From Uranotaenia lowii (lineage: Eukaryota; Arthropoda; Insecta; Diptera; Culicidae): DNA of 64,000 bases. Positions 37,501 to 44,829 of the stretch are shown here, one piece after another. The notes beneath the pieces are model-generated. The model searched no databases and was not told the origin of the DNA. It saw only the letters and a list, made by a program, of their open reading frames with translations. Every line of letters starts with the position of its first letter. Position 1 is the stretch's first letter. The position numbers were made by a program, and so were the translations under genes. Location: positions 374,546,813 to 374,610,812 of the forward strand of contig NC_073692.1 in NCBI RefSeq assembly GCF_029784155.1, given 5' to 3'.

Positions 37501-39058
37501 CTTACGAGGCTCAAGGCCAACTCAGCGCTAGTTGATGCAGCAGCTCCTGCAAGACTCGCCAGGTAATTACCTGAACGGCAGATAACCACCCTTTAACCAC
37601 TACTGACCGTTGCAGATGACCAGATTTTATTCCTTCACAAAAGCAGTAAAGGAATGACCACCAGTTCTGTCATTCACCCAACCTGTTCCACGAGTGCACC
37701 AGCCACTGTGGTCATCAGAAGGTGATAGGGAAAATGCGGTTCTCTTGACCATTCTTATAACTGGATTTGCTCCCACGCTCTAGACCCTCTCTGTACCCTC
37801 TGAACCACCCTCTGGACCACGAAAAGGGTCAAATCGACATTCTTAGTCATACGAAAAGAGGTGTAAATTCATCAAGTTATTCGATCCTCCGTAGGTAAAA
37901 CTGGCGGTATAATTCAATATTTACAAAAAATCTCTAGGACGGCCAATTACCAATTGAATACATCTGCTGGTGACTTTTCAAACCTTAACAATTATAATAT
38001 AATCTTCATATACCCTTCTATAGGAAGAGCAACCTAATACAAAACTCACTGCAAAATTATTGAAGTACTCACAATTTTCCCCCATTTTTTGCAGATCCAA
38101 GGAGAACAACCGCTGAGGACAACGGGAGTTCTGAAAGCGACCCCAGCCACAACGGTGAGCAGCAGCATCGGGAACAGCGCCCTAAATGCTCTGAAACTTA
38201 ACCCTGCCGCCATTCCAATCATCCCCGGAACCCATCAGCATGTTCAATACCGGGGTTTGGTCGGCACGATCGCCACCATCACCCGCCAGGAGGGCTTCCT
38301 CACCCTGTACAGTGGCCTATCAGCTGGACTGCAGCGCCAAATGTGCTTCTCCTCGATTCGCCTGGGCCTCTACGATACCGTGAAGGTGTTCTACGCGGGT
38401 ATTTTCAAAGGTGAGCAAGCGTATTTGTAGAAAAGTTTTTTGAGGACTAAAATGTGTTTTTCTTTAAACAGAAAATGAGGCTGGCCTCCAACTGTTAACT
38501 CGAATCAGCGCCGGTCTGACTACCGGTGGTCTAGCGGTTATGCTAGCTCACCCTACGGACGTGGTCAAGGTGCGTTTCCAGGCGGCTTCCCGTTCCGCCA
38601 CAGGTCGTCGGTATACTTCCACACTGGAAGCCTACCGGACGATCGGCCGCGAGGAAGGTGTCCGGGGACTGTGGAAGGGAGCGGTTCCGAACATCGGACG
38701 CAATGCTATCATCAACGTGGCCGAAATCGTGTGCTATGACGTGGTCAAGGATGTTTTGCTCACCTACACCTCCATCCCGAACGATGTGCGGTTACATTTC
38801 AGTGCGGCCCTGGTGGCCGGATTTGCGGCCACTGTCGTCGCGTCGCCCGTTGACGTGGTTAAAACGCGATACATGAACTCACCCAAAGGACAATACTCGG
38901 GGGCGATCGATTGTGCCATCAAAATGGGCAGCAAGGAAGGTATGGCCGCATTCTACAAGGGCTTTGTGCCTTCCTTTGCCCGACTGGTTTCGTGGAATGT
39001 TGTCATGTGGATCACATACGAACAGGCAAAGCTGCTGGTGTTTAAACCGATGCATTGA
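13418..39058 (+). CDS. Mitochondrial uncoupling protein, UCP2-like (SLC25 family), 3 coding exons
   Basis: Coding exons 13418-13549, 38095-38410 and 38472-39058 join to 344 codons; all four splice junctions are GT-AG. The product is an inner-membrane carrier of the SLC25 family with three Solcar repeats, each with its PxDxxK/R signature: [10 protein letters not shown] (residues 35-44), [10 protein letters not shown] (177-186) and [10 protein letters not shown] (275-284). [14 protein letters not shown] and the ending motif with [12 protein letters not shown] are hallmarks of UCP1/2/3 rather than UCP4/5. These proteins dissipate the proton gradient or move small anions. The start ATG is in a good context (CACCACC before it). 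At about 35 residues longer than vertebrate UCP2 (about 309 aa), the extra length is a Ser/Thr/Ala/Pro-rich stretch at residues 55-85 in the first matrix loop. Intron 1 is 24.5 kb and full of transposons. Poly(A) signals are ATTAAA at 39228 and AATAAA at 39312. Confidence 0.93.
13688..13852. repeat. Left part of dispersed repeat interrupted by 13853-15967
   Basis: Matches 17098-17230 and 1165-1300 (CCAAGAAACACCGAAATTC). The remainder of the same repeat resumes at 15975 with GTTTGAGTTATGC and ATATCTCATAT, words found in the same order at 17240-17290. Confidence 0.55.
13853..15967 (+). mobile_element. Arrayed retroposon-like element with 7-bp target duplication
   Basis: Starts ACTAGCTGACCCGGTGTG (just at 13851) and ends with an ACAGACAGACAG stretch plus a TATATATA tail. 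ATAGAAC occurs at 13846-13852 and again at 15968-15974, and the host repeat reads through if the insert is removed. The interior is a run of about 12 imperfect units of roughly 140-150 bases, each with CCATGCCAAATTTGGTTCC and a C-rich then GAGGGAGGGG block. No ORF survives across units. Element class is uncertain; a 7-bp duplication with an AT tail suggests target-primed insertion. Confidence 0.65.
16130..17551. mobile_element. hAT-like MITE, copy A
   Basis: The right end reads CCCGGTTCGCTAGCAACCCTG, giving an inverted terminus starting CAGGGTTGCTAGCG as in hAT elements, preceded by several TTCCCGG repeats. The body is collinear with 23401-25695 (shared ACAGTCGAACCTGGAT and TTGCTCCGTAATTAG-type words). 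The left end is decayed. Within it, 17098-17290 carries another dispersed repeat. Confidence 0.5.
17937..18570. repeat. Low-complexity ATGACAAAAATTACAGAA array
   Basis: A degenerate array of 9- to 18-base words built from TGACAGAAAT, TGACAAAAAT and TTACAAAA. It yields long spurious Ile/Val/Phe-rich ORFs on the minus strand and Lys/Thr-rich ones on the plus strand, which I do not call as genes. Confidence 0.8.
18713..19380. mobile_element. Fold-back repeat related to 62560-62830
   Basis: Arms around 18750-18960 and 19020-19280 are inverted relative to one another (CTCAATCGG versus CCGATTGAGCTGAAATTT; TCGAAATTTTATTTT versus AAAATTTCGATTTTC). The outer right part matches 62700-62830, so this is a repeat family. 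Confidence 0.5.
19381..20470. other. UCP intron DNA, nothing recognised
   Basis: AT-rich with no domain-bearing ORF, no clear inverted repeats and no strong match to the other repeats in the window. Confidence 0.4.
20471..20680 (+). other. GC-rich patch, possible retroelement coding remnant
   Basis: A 200-base block with about 55% GC inside AT-rich intron DNA. Two overlapping frames stay open (62 and 84 codons), with a Pro/Ser-rich peptide. The composition resembles the ORFs of retrotransposons, but I recognise no motif. Confidence 0.25.
20724..21540. mobile_element. Long-armed fold-back, MULE-like, 9-bp target duplication
   Basis: Arms 20724-21103 and 21161-21540 (about 380 bases) are inverted copies with roughly 90% identity, meeting around a 57-base loop. 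The ends read TAGACTGAGTCGATTTGG. The 9-mer ATGTCGCAG is present at 20715-20723 and 21541-21549. Long terminal repeats with 9-bp duplications are typical of Mutator-like elements. No transposase is present. Confidence 0.85.
21590..22165. repeat. Second copy of dispersed repeat seen at 8640-9020
   Basis: From 21850 it is collinear with 8640-9020 (AAATTTTGATCTGGAATTAAG, TTCAGATTCAGAATGCAG, TCAATTTCCA). Confidence 0.6.
22166..22335. repeat. Internal fragment of the TA-flanked MITE family
   Basis: Collinear with 24820-24985 inside the MITE at 24355-25311 (shared TTTAACC...AGGGTTTT, AAAATGCCCGTTTTTT, AAATGACCATAAAAATAACA). Confidence 0.6.
22560..23400 (+). pseudogene. Tc1-like (DD34E) transposase remnant with right terminal repeat
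   Basis: The frame from about 22580 to 22990 encodes the C-terminal half of a Tc1 transposase: [18 protein letters not shown], then [10 protein letters not shown], then [16 protein letters not shown]. The spacing from the second catalytic position to the final Glu is 34 residues, the DD34E class. The second Asp is replaced by Asn (AAT for GAT), so the enzyme would be inactive. A frameshift after 22990 puts the conserved C-terminus (HAWEELDP... to a stop at 23125) in another frame. The N-terminal helix-turn-helix half and the left terminus are missing. GGACACTTTATTTTGCCCC occurs at 23176 and again at the right end (23373-23391), the paired direct repeats of an IR/DR-type terminus. Confidence 0.9.
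23401..25695. mobile_element. hAT-like MITE, copy B, carrying nested insertions
   Basis: Collinear with 16490-17551 and ending in the same CGCTAGCAACCCTG terminus at 25695. It holds an extra 0.5 kb near 23540-24040 and the complete MITE 24355-25311. Its left side is bounded by the Tc1 copy. Confidence 0.55.
24355..25311. mobile_element. 957-bp MITE with TA target duplication
   Basis: Terminal inverted repeats start CCGTAAACTGGGGGAACTTT and are perfect over at least 24 bases; TA flanks both sides (24353-24354 and 25312-25313). GTAACTTTGATCA-type words recur just inside both ends. Non-coding. The TA duplication fits a Tc1/mariner-dependent MITE. Confidence 0.9.
25710..25879. mobile_element. 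Truncated second copy of the 24355 MITE
   Basis: Matches about 25165-25311, including GGCTTTCAAACGTAG, TTAATGATGATTATCTGC and the terminus CCCCCAGTTTACGG. Only the right end is present. Confidence 0.8.
25880..26336. repeat. Copy of the 9120-10060 repeat (empty site for SINE and inverted duplication)
   Basis: Shares ATTCTATATTTTCTCGGTGT, TTGCATCAAG, GCTTGTTTGATT and TTATTTTATGCTC with 9120-9760, then AACAAATTCAAAGATTTTA with 9997. It ends with TTCTTCCTACGGCC, the terminus also used at 5963 and 7528. Confidence 0.65.
26337..28261. other. UCP intron DNA, no gene seen
   Basis: Composition is more balanced than around it, with a short GA microsatellite at 28130-28151. ORFs are under 75 codons and without recognisable motifs. 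Intronic regulatory sequence is possible but not shown. Confidence 0.4.
28262..29541 (-). pseudogene. Tc1/mariner-type DD37E transposon (ITmD37E-like), frameshifted
   Basis: A 1.28 kb element whose ends are inverted repeats sharing TTCACATRGAATCTGGTCG. On the minus strand the transposase begins near 29488 with a paired-like DNA-binding region ([20 protein letters not shown] around 29340-29280) and continues through the catalytic core in three frames: [10 protein letters not shown] near 28950, [10 protein letters not shown] near 28680 and [11 protein letters not shown] near 28560. Counting across a one-base frame break, 37 residues separate the second Asp from the final Glu, the DD37E signature. 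At least two frameshifts make this copy non-functional. The DD37E group is known from mosquitoes, which agrees with the rest of the window. Confidence 0.88.
29549..29680. repeat. Degenerate GGCCGAATG minisatellite
   Basis: Seven or so copies of GCCGAATG or close variants, about 12-20 bases apart, with inverted ends (GGCCGAATAGG at 29554, CCTATTCGGCC at 29665). Confidence 0.7.
29686..30500 (+). pseudogene. Non-LTR reverse transcriptase remnant, interrupted by a MITE
   Basis: In two plus-strand frames, 29695-29850 encodes a [10 protein letters not shown] then [10 protein letters not shown] then YNVTLEGV series, the usual RT block before the catalytic box, and 30425-30490 encodes a [13 protein letters not shown] piece from the end of the domain. 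The catalytic YADD region between them is absent, and stop codons and frame changes are present. The Harbinger-like MITE 29938-30412 sits in it, and the element 30497-32115 is inserted just after it in the opposite orientation. Confidence 0.75.
29938..30412. mobile_element. Harbinger-like MITE with TTA target duplication
   Basis: Ends AGGCGCCCACACAATAGC and its inverted match GCTATTGTGCGGGCGCCT, flanked by TTA at 29935-29937 and 30413-30415. The GC-rich word GCGTCGCGTCAG occurs near both ends and twice inside (about 29968, 30038, 30331, and inverted at 30372). Length 475 bases, no coding capacity. TTA duplications suit the PIF/Harbinger superfamily. Confidence 0.85.
30497..32115 (-). mobile_element. 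5'-truncated non-LTR retrotransposon with open RT frame
   Basis: The minus-strand frame from about 32110 to 30760 encodes a full reverse transcriptase domain: [48 protein letters not shown] and the catalytic LADD box, then a thumb-like region. The endonuclease part is missing, so the copy is 5' truncated. Near 30751-30786 a run of GATTCGR repeats has replaced the normal sequence and shifted the frame; the usual C-terminal tail with [16 protein letters not shown] continues in a second frame to 30564. The 3' end is a (TAAG)n tail at 30500-30516 on the minus strand. Motif wording is RTE/CR1-like; the clade is not resolved. Confidence 0.85.
32116..32515. other. UCP intron DNA between elements
   Basis: No ORF or repeat recognised. 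GCCGCCTATGTGTCCATCTTG at 32449 faintly resembles the CCATCTTG words of the 34734-37200 element. Confidence 0.35.
32518..34587. mobile_element. 2.07 kb palindrome (fold-back), TA target duplication
   Basis: The left arm 32518-33546 and right arm 33552-34587 are reverse complements over their whole length with moderate divergence, leaving a 5-base loop. Ends read GTGGTATGAATAAGG and are flanked by TA on both sides. GGTATGAATAAA or its complement occurs about ten times, at the ends, at the centre and at mirrored positions inside, together with AGCAATTGCTT, which suggests the unit grew by nested fold-back events. No transposase is encoded; the small ORFs at 32641-32901 and 34243-34464 are mirror images of each other. 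Confidence 0.9.
34734..37200. mobile_element. TIR element carrying inverted arrays of a CGCCATCTTG palindrome
   Basis: The ends are a perfect 14-base inverted repeat, CATCCCAAGTAACA. Inside, GGTTTTATTATGG/CTATTATAAAACATG blocks are mirrored near 34940 and 36910. The centre holds three units of about 136 bases (palindromes starting 35541, 35678, 35813) and three units in the opposite orientation (about 36330, 36469, 36614). Each unit has CGCCATCTTG, five bases, then its complement. No clear target duplication and no transposase were seen. Confidence 0.75.
37201..38094. other. End of UCP intron 1
   Basis: Mixed-composition DNA without a recognisable repeat or ORF, closing with the pyrimidine tract and AG acceptor at 38093-38094. 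Confidence 0.5.
38095..39058 (+). CDS. UCP coding exons 2 and 3
   Basis: Exon 2 is 38095-38410 (acceptor TTTTTTGCAG, donor AAAG|GTGAGC); exon 3 is 38472-39058 after a 61-base intron. A glutamate codon is split 1/2 across this short intron. Exon 3 carries carrier repeats two and three and the TGA stop. Confidence 0.93.
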
Positions 39059-39360
39059 CGGTTTTCCGTTAGAGACCACAACTATTCCTCTTAGAACGTT
39101 AAGTTTTTTTGAAGTTTAAAGACGGAAGGGAGATTTCGAAGATCAAACTTGTTTTTACTCTGTTGACCCTACCTTATTGTGATGTTTCTTCAAGATCAAC
39201 GTACATTCTACTCAAAAAATGTGAATAATTAAAAAGAACTTTCAAAAAGTTAGGCTAAATATATACATATATTTTTAAGGACAACATGTTACGAACATAA
39301 AAACTAAAGACAATAAAAAAAAAGTCTTACCTCATTCAACAGAAGATATCACATTCGACC

Positions 39361-41652
39361 CTAGCCGTTGGTTGGCATCAGTTCCAGCAAGTGTCTGGCG
39401 TTTTCCCGTTCGATCTTGTCTGACAGGATCGATAGCCGGGGCGGTGTGCACTCGTACAGCTCCATCGCAAAAGGAAAGTCGTTTCCCTTGTGGTACCGAA
39501 CACGAATAAAGCACCGCAGCTCTTGAAGCTGATTTTTGAATGTTACCAGAATCTGGGGATAAGAAAACATATGGCTATTAGTTTTATTGAAATTTTCTGA
39601 AGAAGTGTGCGCCTTCACAGGGTCTAGCAAATTAAGTGATGTAGCCGTTTAATTTTTAGGCCTTGTTTGTATGCTAGACATGAAGTGGATATCGTTCAGT
39701 TGCAACGCAGTAAAAAAAATTACCTCTTCAAGCAGTTTCATCACTTGGGGGTTCTTCGCCCTTTTCATCTGCTGAATTTCACTAGCCTCATGCCCAACCA
39801 TAGAACTGATAACGGAACTGTGGAAGCGTACCTGCAACAAAACTATTTGATTAAAAAAGCTTTTGAATTTGTTTGAAATCATGGCATTCTTACCGGCAAC
39901 ACCCGCTCGGATCGATCCGTCACCATCACGCCCAGTTTCCAACCCTCATCGGTAACCCGAATGCGTTCAAAAACTTCCTCAACCTCCCCAAATACAACGA
40001 AAGTCATCTCATCTCGCTGGGCATCGCTCAGTTGACTGATCTGCGTTACTGTCACTAGACTGTAGCCTTCGATTTGGAACCGATACCTCGGGGAGCAAAT
40101 GTCATCCCGTTGCGATTGTACTACAGGTTCTTCGAAGGCGTCGTCATCTCCATCGAGACTGTCATCGAAAAAGGCTGATACCGAGCACTTGTCGAAATTT
40201 TTACTCGTCGATGGTCGTTGGCCATCATCGATGGCGGTAACCGATGTTGAAGGTTTCTTGGGAGGGGATTTTGGATCTTCGGGAAACACACGAGGTCGTT
40301 TTGTAGGTTGTACGACTGCCGGTGAAGACATAGGAGGTTCTGGTTCGTCTTCCAGGAACGGCGCTTGCATTTGCTCGTTGCGGATTTCATTTTCTAGATT
40401 GCTAAGGGCGTCTATATCGTCATCTGGGCCGTCAAACGAAGGCAACCGGTAGTTGACTCGCTTCCGAGGAGTTTGCCTAACCGGTGGAGATGGTTGAGAA
40501 GTTCTAGTAGAGGAAACCTGCTGGTTCATGATTTCCTCTTCTGGGACGTTTATGATTTCTAGATCGTCGTCATCATCCATTAGAGTGCTGATAGTTGGAA
40601 CTTGTTCCGGTGGTTTACTGTTAGGTTGCTCAATACCGTCCAGATTGATACCGAGGAACATATCGTCATCCCAATCGTCGTTCGATTGTCCGTTGTGTCT
40701 GTTCGGGGTCGGTTTTGCTGGAGAAGCAAATACCATCGGAACAGCAGCAATATTGTTGTAGGCATTTTTACGATTTTGTTCCACTACTACTTCTTCATAC
40801 TCGGTCCTAGGAGTCGGATTCAAGGGTTGATTCAAGGCCTTCAAGAGAATATTCTCGAAGGCATTGGTAATTAGGAGTGTATCAACCTCCCCCCCTAGAA
40901 CCCGTATATTCTTAGGTTCTAAAAATAAAACCCTATTGATGCATTTTATTGGTCCCATAACAAGAATTTTTACCCCCGGTGGTAGTTTGGTGTTCAACAC
41001 CGAAATCGGACTGTGTTCCATCCCAACAATCGTTCGTTTTCCATCGGTCAGTTCCAGCTTCAACATTCGCTTTTTCTTCACGTGTTGGTTGGCGTTTTTG
41101 CGCATCTGGATTTCATCGTCTGCTTCGTCTAGCTTTTTGTTGTAAAGATTTCGCAACTGATCGTAACATGATTCCGAAATATCTAGGAGAAAGTTCAGCT
41201 GCAGCGGATACTGTCCGCTCAGGGTGAAGCATTTTATTTCGGTGTCCACCGATTCCGGTAGACAGGAAACGCCAATTTCGGCCAGGTCGGCCAGCAACCA
41301 CTGTTCGAAGGTGAATTTGTACAGCGATTCGTTGGAGATTTTGGGATTTTCCTACAAATTTTTGAATGAAAGTTCAATTAAAAAATCCCATTGCATTCTT
41401 TTTTTTTTTTTTTAATCTTAACGGGTATTACATAATCGGATTTAAATTCTCCTAATTAACAAAAATGTTTCAAATACATAGGTTTAAAAAGTTTTTTGTG
41501 ATGACTAGCTGAAAACAAATCGAGTTACATGGACTTACTTGTAAGCAGAATGAAACGCATCCGGTGAGCCATTCGTCCAAAACTTTGATGCCGTTTTCGC
41601 GAAGAAGCCGGCCTTTCACTATCGTTGCTCGGTTTGTTTCGGATGTGATCAT
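39361..41652 (-). CDS. RMI1: RecQ-mediated genome instability protein 1, 4 coding exons
   Basis: Exons on the minus strand are 41652-41539, 41351-39894, 39831-39724 and 39552-39361; all junctions are GT-AG and every intron falls in phase 0, giving 623 aa (human RMI1 is about 625). RMI1 holds together the BLM helicase-topoisomerase III alpha complex that dissolves double Holliday junctions in the nucleus. The N-terminus has the three-helix region ending in FEQWLLADL (residues about 50-60), then an OB fold with PPGVKILVMGPI and LLFLEPKNIRVLGGEV-like wording around residues 150-200. A long acidic, Ser/Pro-rich linker (about 230-490) follows. The C-terminal part (about 500-623, exons 2-4) resembles the second OB fold, with WKLGVMVTDRS and a VRFHSSVISSMVG motif. 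The ATG used is the first in frame. The gene is convergent with UCP; the stops are 302 bases apart. No AATAAA was seen on its own strand past the stop. Confidence 0.92.
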
Positions 41653-41826
41653 GTTTCGCAAACAACTTCAATCACTTAAACTACAAATTAACAGTTTCCT
41701 GCGGCAAAACTAGTGGAAATTCCGGAATTGAATTCCGTTTACGCGTGTCTGTTTTGTTTACTAATTTTTTGCGCGCATGGCGACACTGAAACAAATTATA
41801 TATACAGAACTGTTTGAAAACGATAG

Positions 41827-42758
41827 GTGTGTTCAACAGAACTCAATCGAAATCAATTGAAATGGATTGACAGTTGATCAGCTGTTTTTCCAATTGACTT
41901 CGATCGATTTCTATCAGGCTGCTGAATGAACAGCCAGACACTAATACTAACGCGCTGTGTTTATTGTCATTTTGTTATTCAGCTATACACTGTGAGGTTT
42001 CTGGATTGATTGTCTTATTTAAAAAAAGCAAAATCGAAATGATCTTTAATTTTATTTTCCAAAACAAAAAAAAACTGAGTAAAAGTAAAAGAAAATAAAA
42101 AAACAACGATGCGTATAAAGTTTTTTTTAAAAGCTAGCGTTTTATTTTTATTAAATATTTTATTTCTTATATCAATATACAACTTATATAAATTTATTCT
42201 CCGGTTAACTTAAAAAACAAAACTAATTTGCTAACATCGTTTTTTTTTCACTCCCCGGGCGGGAGCACCGTATGACCGCCGACACCACATCGCCCGACAT
42301 CACTCTCACTGGCACAGCACCATCGAGTCAGAATACCAGGCAGAGTACGACTTTCACAGCAACACCGACCCAGCATGATTGGCACAGCACCACCGACACA
42401 GCAGCACCGACCAACACAGCACCACCGACACCGACTTAGCACGGCACAGCACCACCGACTCAGTACACGACAGGGGACACCACACCGAATGACATCACTT
42501 TCAAACTTAAAAATTAAAAACAAACCGAATCAGCTGTTTTTTGACAGTAAACAACTGCATTTGTGTTAGTGCGATAGAAACCGATAGAAACGAATCCTGC
42601 TCTCGAGCTTGATCGATTTCGATTGGTTTCGATCGAATCCGATTGGCTTCATTGAACGTCAATTGGATTAGTTTCGATCACAACATTGGCTGAGTGAACA
42701 ACAATTTACCAATCGAAATCGATTGAAACCGATTTCAATTGGCTGTTGAACGGGCTTG
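41827..42758. mobile_element. Fold-back element with GTTCAACAG ends and internal minisatellite
   Basis: The ends share GTTCAACAG in inverted orientation, followed by arrays of AATCGAAATC/GATTTCGATT words. Between them, 42290-42480 is a GC-rich minisatellite of CAGCACCACCGAC and CAGCACCGAC units. No target duplication was identified. It lies just upstream of the RMI1 start. Confidence 0.5.
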
Positions 42759-43002
42759 ATGAAAATGAAGTTTTTTTTTCATACACTGTCCCATCGCCAA
42801 AATCAACACGGAAAAATTGAGTTATTCATAAAATGCGTTGCGGTTATACGTTGAGCATAACTAATCGGTTGTTGTTCATAATTTGCATATCCCCAATGCA
42901 ATTCTGAGTAGTTTTGGGTTGTCAGTATACAGTTTTGAACTAAATCTCGATTATTCAGCTCTGTATAAAAAGTTTGCTGTTGTTGGAATTTTATTTGAAG
43001 GG

Positions 43003-43099
43003 ATGTCGAAGCGAAAAAAAGAAAAATCACTTGTGCTTTCTGATGATGGATGGAGTAACAATCAAACTGTTTTATTAATATGGGCTATTAATTCGAGGT
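43003..43099 (+). CDS. Candidate first exon of an unidentified gene
   Basis: ATG-initiated frame of 32 codons, Lys/Arg-rich at the start, ending at a usable donor (CGAG|GTAAAA). The next acceptor (43234) does not continue this frame without an early stop, so either the exon borders differ or the locus is decayed. I do not recognise the product. Confidence 0.25.
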
Positions 43100-43234
43100 A
43101 AAATCATCAATTTTAACTTTTCCTTTGCAAAATCTGTCGCTTCTCTTCATTTGGGCTTTGGAAATTGGTGCGTTGATGTAAAATATTTTATTAAAACTGC
43201 TACAATTGATTCGTTTTTTATTTTTTCATTTCAG

Positions 43235-43582
43235 ATTGGGCTTAATAGAATAAAAATCGACCGCTATCCGATAATGTGCATCAGGAAACAACCTAGGAAG
43301 TATGTGTTATTATTATCGTCTACAAGTGCCGCGAGGTGCCGGCGGCTGGTTGAGTAAGAATTAAAAATTTAATTCTCATGAACAATAATCTTAGAATTAT
43401 GTTACATTTTTAGTGACTGCAGCAGTCTCCGCTTCCGAGAAGAAGGATATAGATCAGCTCCGTTTCGTATGTCACAGCAACCAGAACCATTCCCGATTCG
43501 AGTTCGAAGAAAGTGGAAAGGACGTCCTCAAGAACGACAGCAGAAAACGGCATCCGAATCCTGCAAAAGCAAAAGCTCATAA
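43235..43582 (+). CDS. Candidate spliced ORF of unknown function
   Basis: Removing a consensus 60-base GT-AG intron (43354-43413) gives one open frame from the acceptor at 43234 to TAA at 43580-43582, about 95 residues, with many Arg/Gln and no known domain. An alternative donor at about 43594 (AAAAAG|GTATGTC) and an acceptor at 43680 suggest longer forms. The locus continues toward 43830, where the LTR element has landed, and resumes at 54107. An in-frame TGA near 43798 argues for a pseudogene or a wrong frame. Confidence 0.3.
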
Positions 43583-43834
43583 CACAGAAAAAGGTATGTC
43601 AAACAACATTTACCAAAGTGTTAAGACGCTTGAAATTTTTTGCAGTTCCTGATTTTCCATATTTGATTTTTTTTAACTACAGCACAGACGTTTGGTACTT
43701 GTTAAGATAAAGGAACGGGAAGTCGAAACGCAGGTACGGGACTGATACTACAGAAACAGCTGGGGAACGAGCTGAACCAAGAGATGTTGGATCTGACCTG
43801 AAATATTCTCGGTGCCAATCCGGACATTGCCAAC

Positions 43835-44009
43835 TGTAGTGTCGTACACTACGCCCGAAGACTAATACAATCATAAACAACAATTTGACATACCTTGATT
43901 ATACAATTGACCATGTTCCAAGTGTGAGACGAATAAAAGATTCAGTTTGGTACGACGGCCATCCGAGTAAGTTGTACGAACTTTATACTCCGAAATACCC
44001 GACATAACA
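43835..44009 (+). repeat. Left LTR
   Basis: TG...CA ends; contains GAATAAAAG, a possible poly(A) signal, at 43930. The candidate primer binding site TGGCGACGACGG starts one base after the LTR, at 44011. Confidence 0.95.
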
Positions 44010-44114
44010 CTGGCGACGACGGAAAAAAGCGGTCTTTTGCGGTTGCGTTTTGTGTTTGCGAAAAAGTTAATTGAACGGGAGTGAAATATGTAAGTACCGA
44101 AAGTATAAGAAATA

Positions 44115-44320
44115 ATTTCTAGAAAAGAAATCAAAAGTTACCTGTGGTGAAAATTGTGGCTATATAGATTGATGGCTATGGTATTAAAGATGGCTTCCGA
44201 AAATGCGAAAATGTGATCTAATTTCTAGAAAAGAAATCAAAAGTTACCTGTGGTGAAAATTGGAGCTATATAGATTGATGGCTATGGTATTAAAGATGGT
44301 TTCCGAAAATGTGATCTTGA
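44115..44320. repeat. Tandem duplication, period 105 bases
   Basis: AATTTCTAGAAAAGAAATC begins at 44115 and again at 44220; about 100 bases are repeated with a few changes. It lies in the retrotransposon leader. Confidence 0.9.
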
Positions 44321-44829
44321 GAATTTAATTGAATTGGCGGGTAGTGAAAGAAGGGATACCGATGAAGTCAAATGACCAAGAGTTGGTTATGATGGAAGTT
44401 GTGTTTCAAATAAAATGGGTTTATATCGGAAAAAAAATCAATTTATGGGTGAAAATGAAAAAATCTTTAGAAGTGGCCATCTTTTAAATTCATGAAAAAT
44501 TCAAGACCGAGTGGAAAAGTGTGGTTGTAGTGTTACCAGCAGAGCGATTTGGGTAACTCAGAGAGAGAAAAATGTGATGGTAATTGTGTTTGTGACTCCA
44601 GTGAAAGGAGATGAAAACAGTTAAGCAACGAGGCTTAGTGAGTCCCACAGAACAGCTGATCGAATCGCCCGGAGGAAAATACTGCTCGTAGTTTTCGTAG
44701 CTCTACTGAGGCTAGATTTTTCCTTTTCCAACATCGCAATTAGAAACTTTGGACACGTAAGTAAGTTTTCATTTATTTTTAGTGCTCCAATATCATTGCA
44801 CCAGGAGCAAAGTGAACGGAAAAAAACGT

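Noticed and set aside
40099..40452. Ser-rich 117-codon plus-strand ORF
   Set aside because: Antisense shadow of the acidic linker of RMI1.
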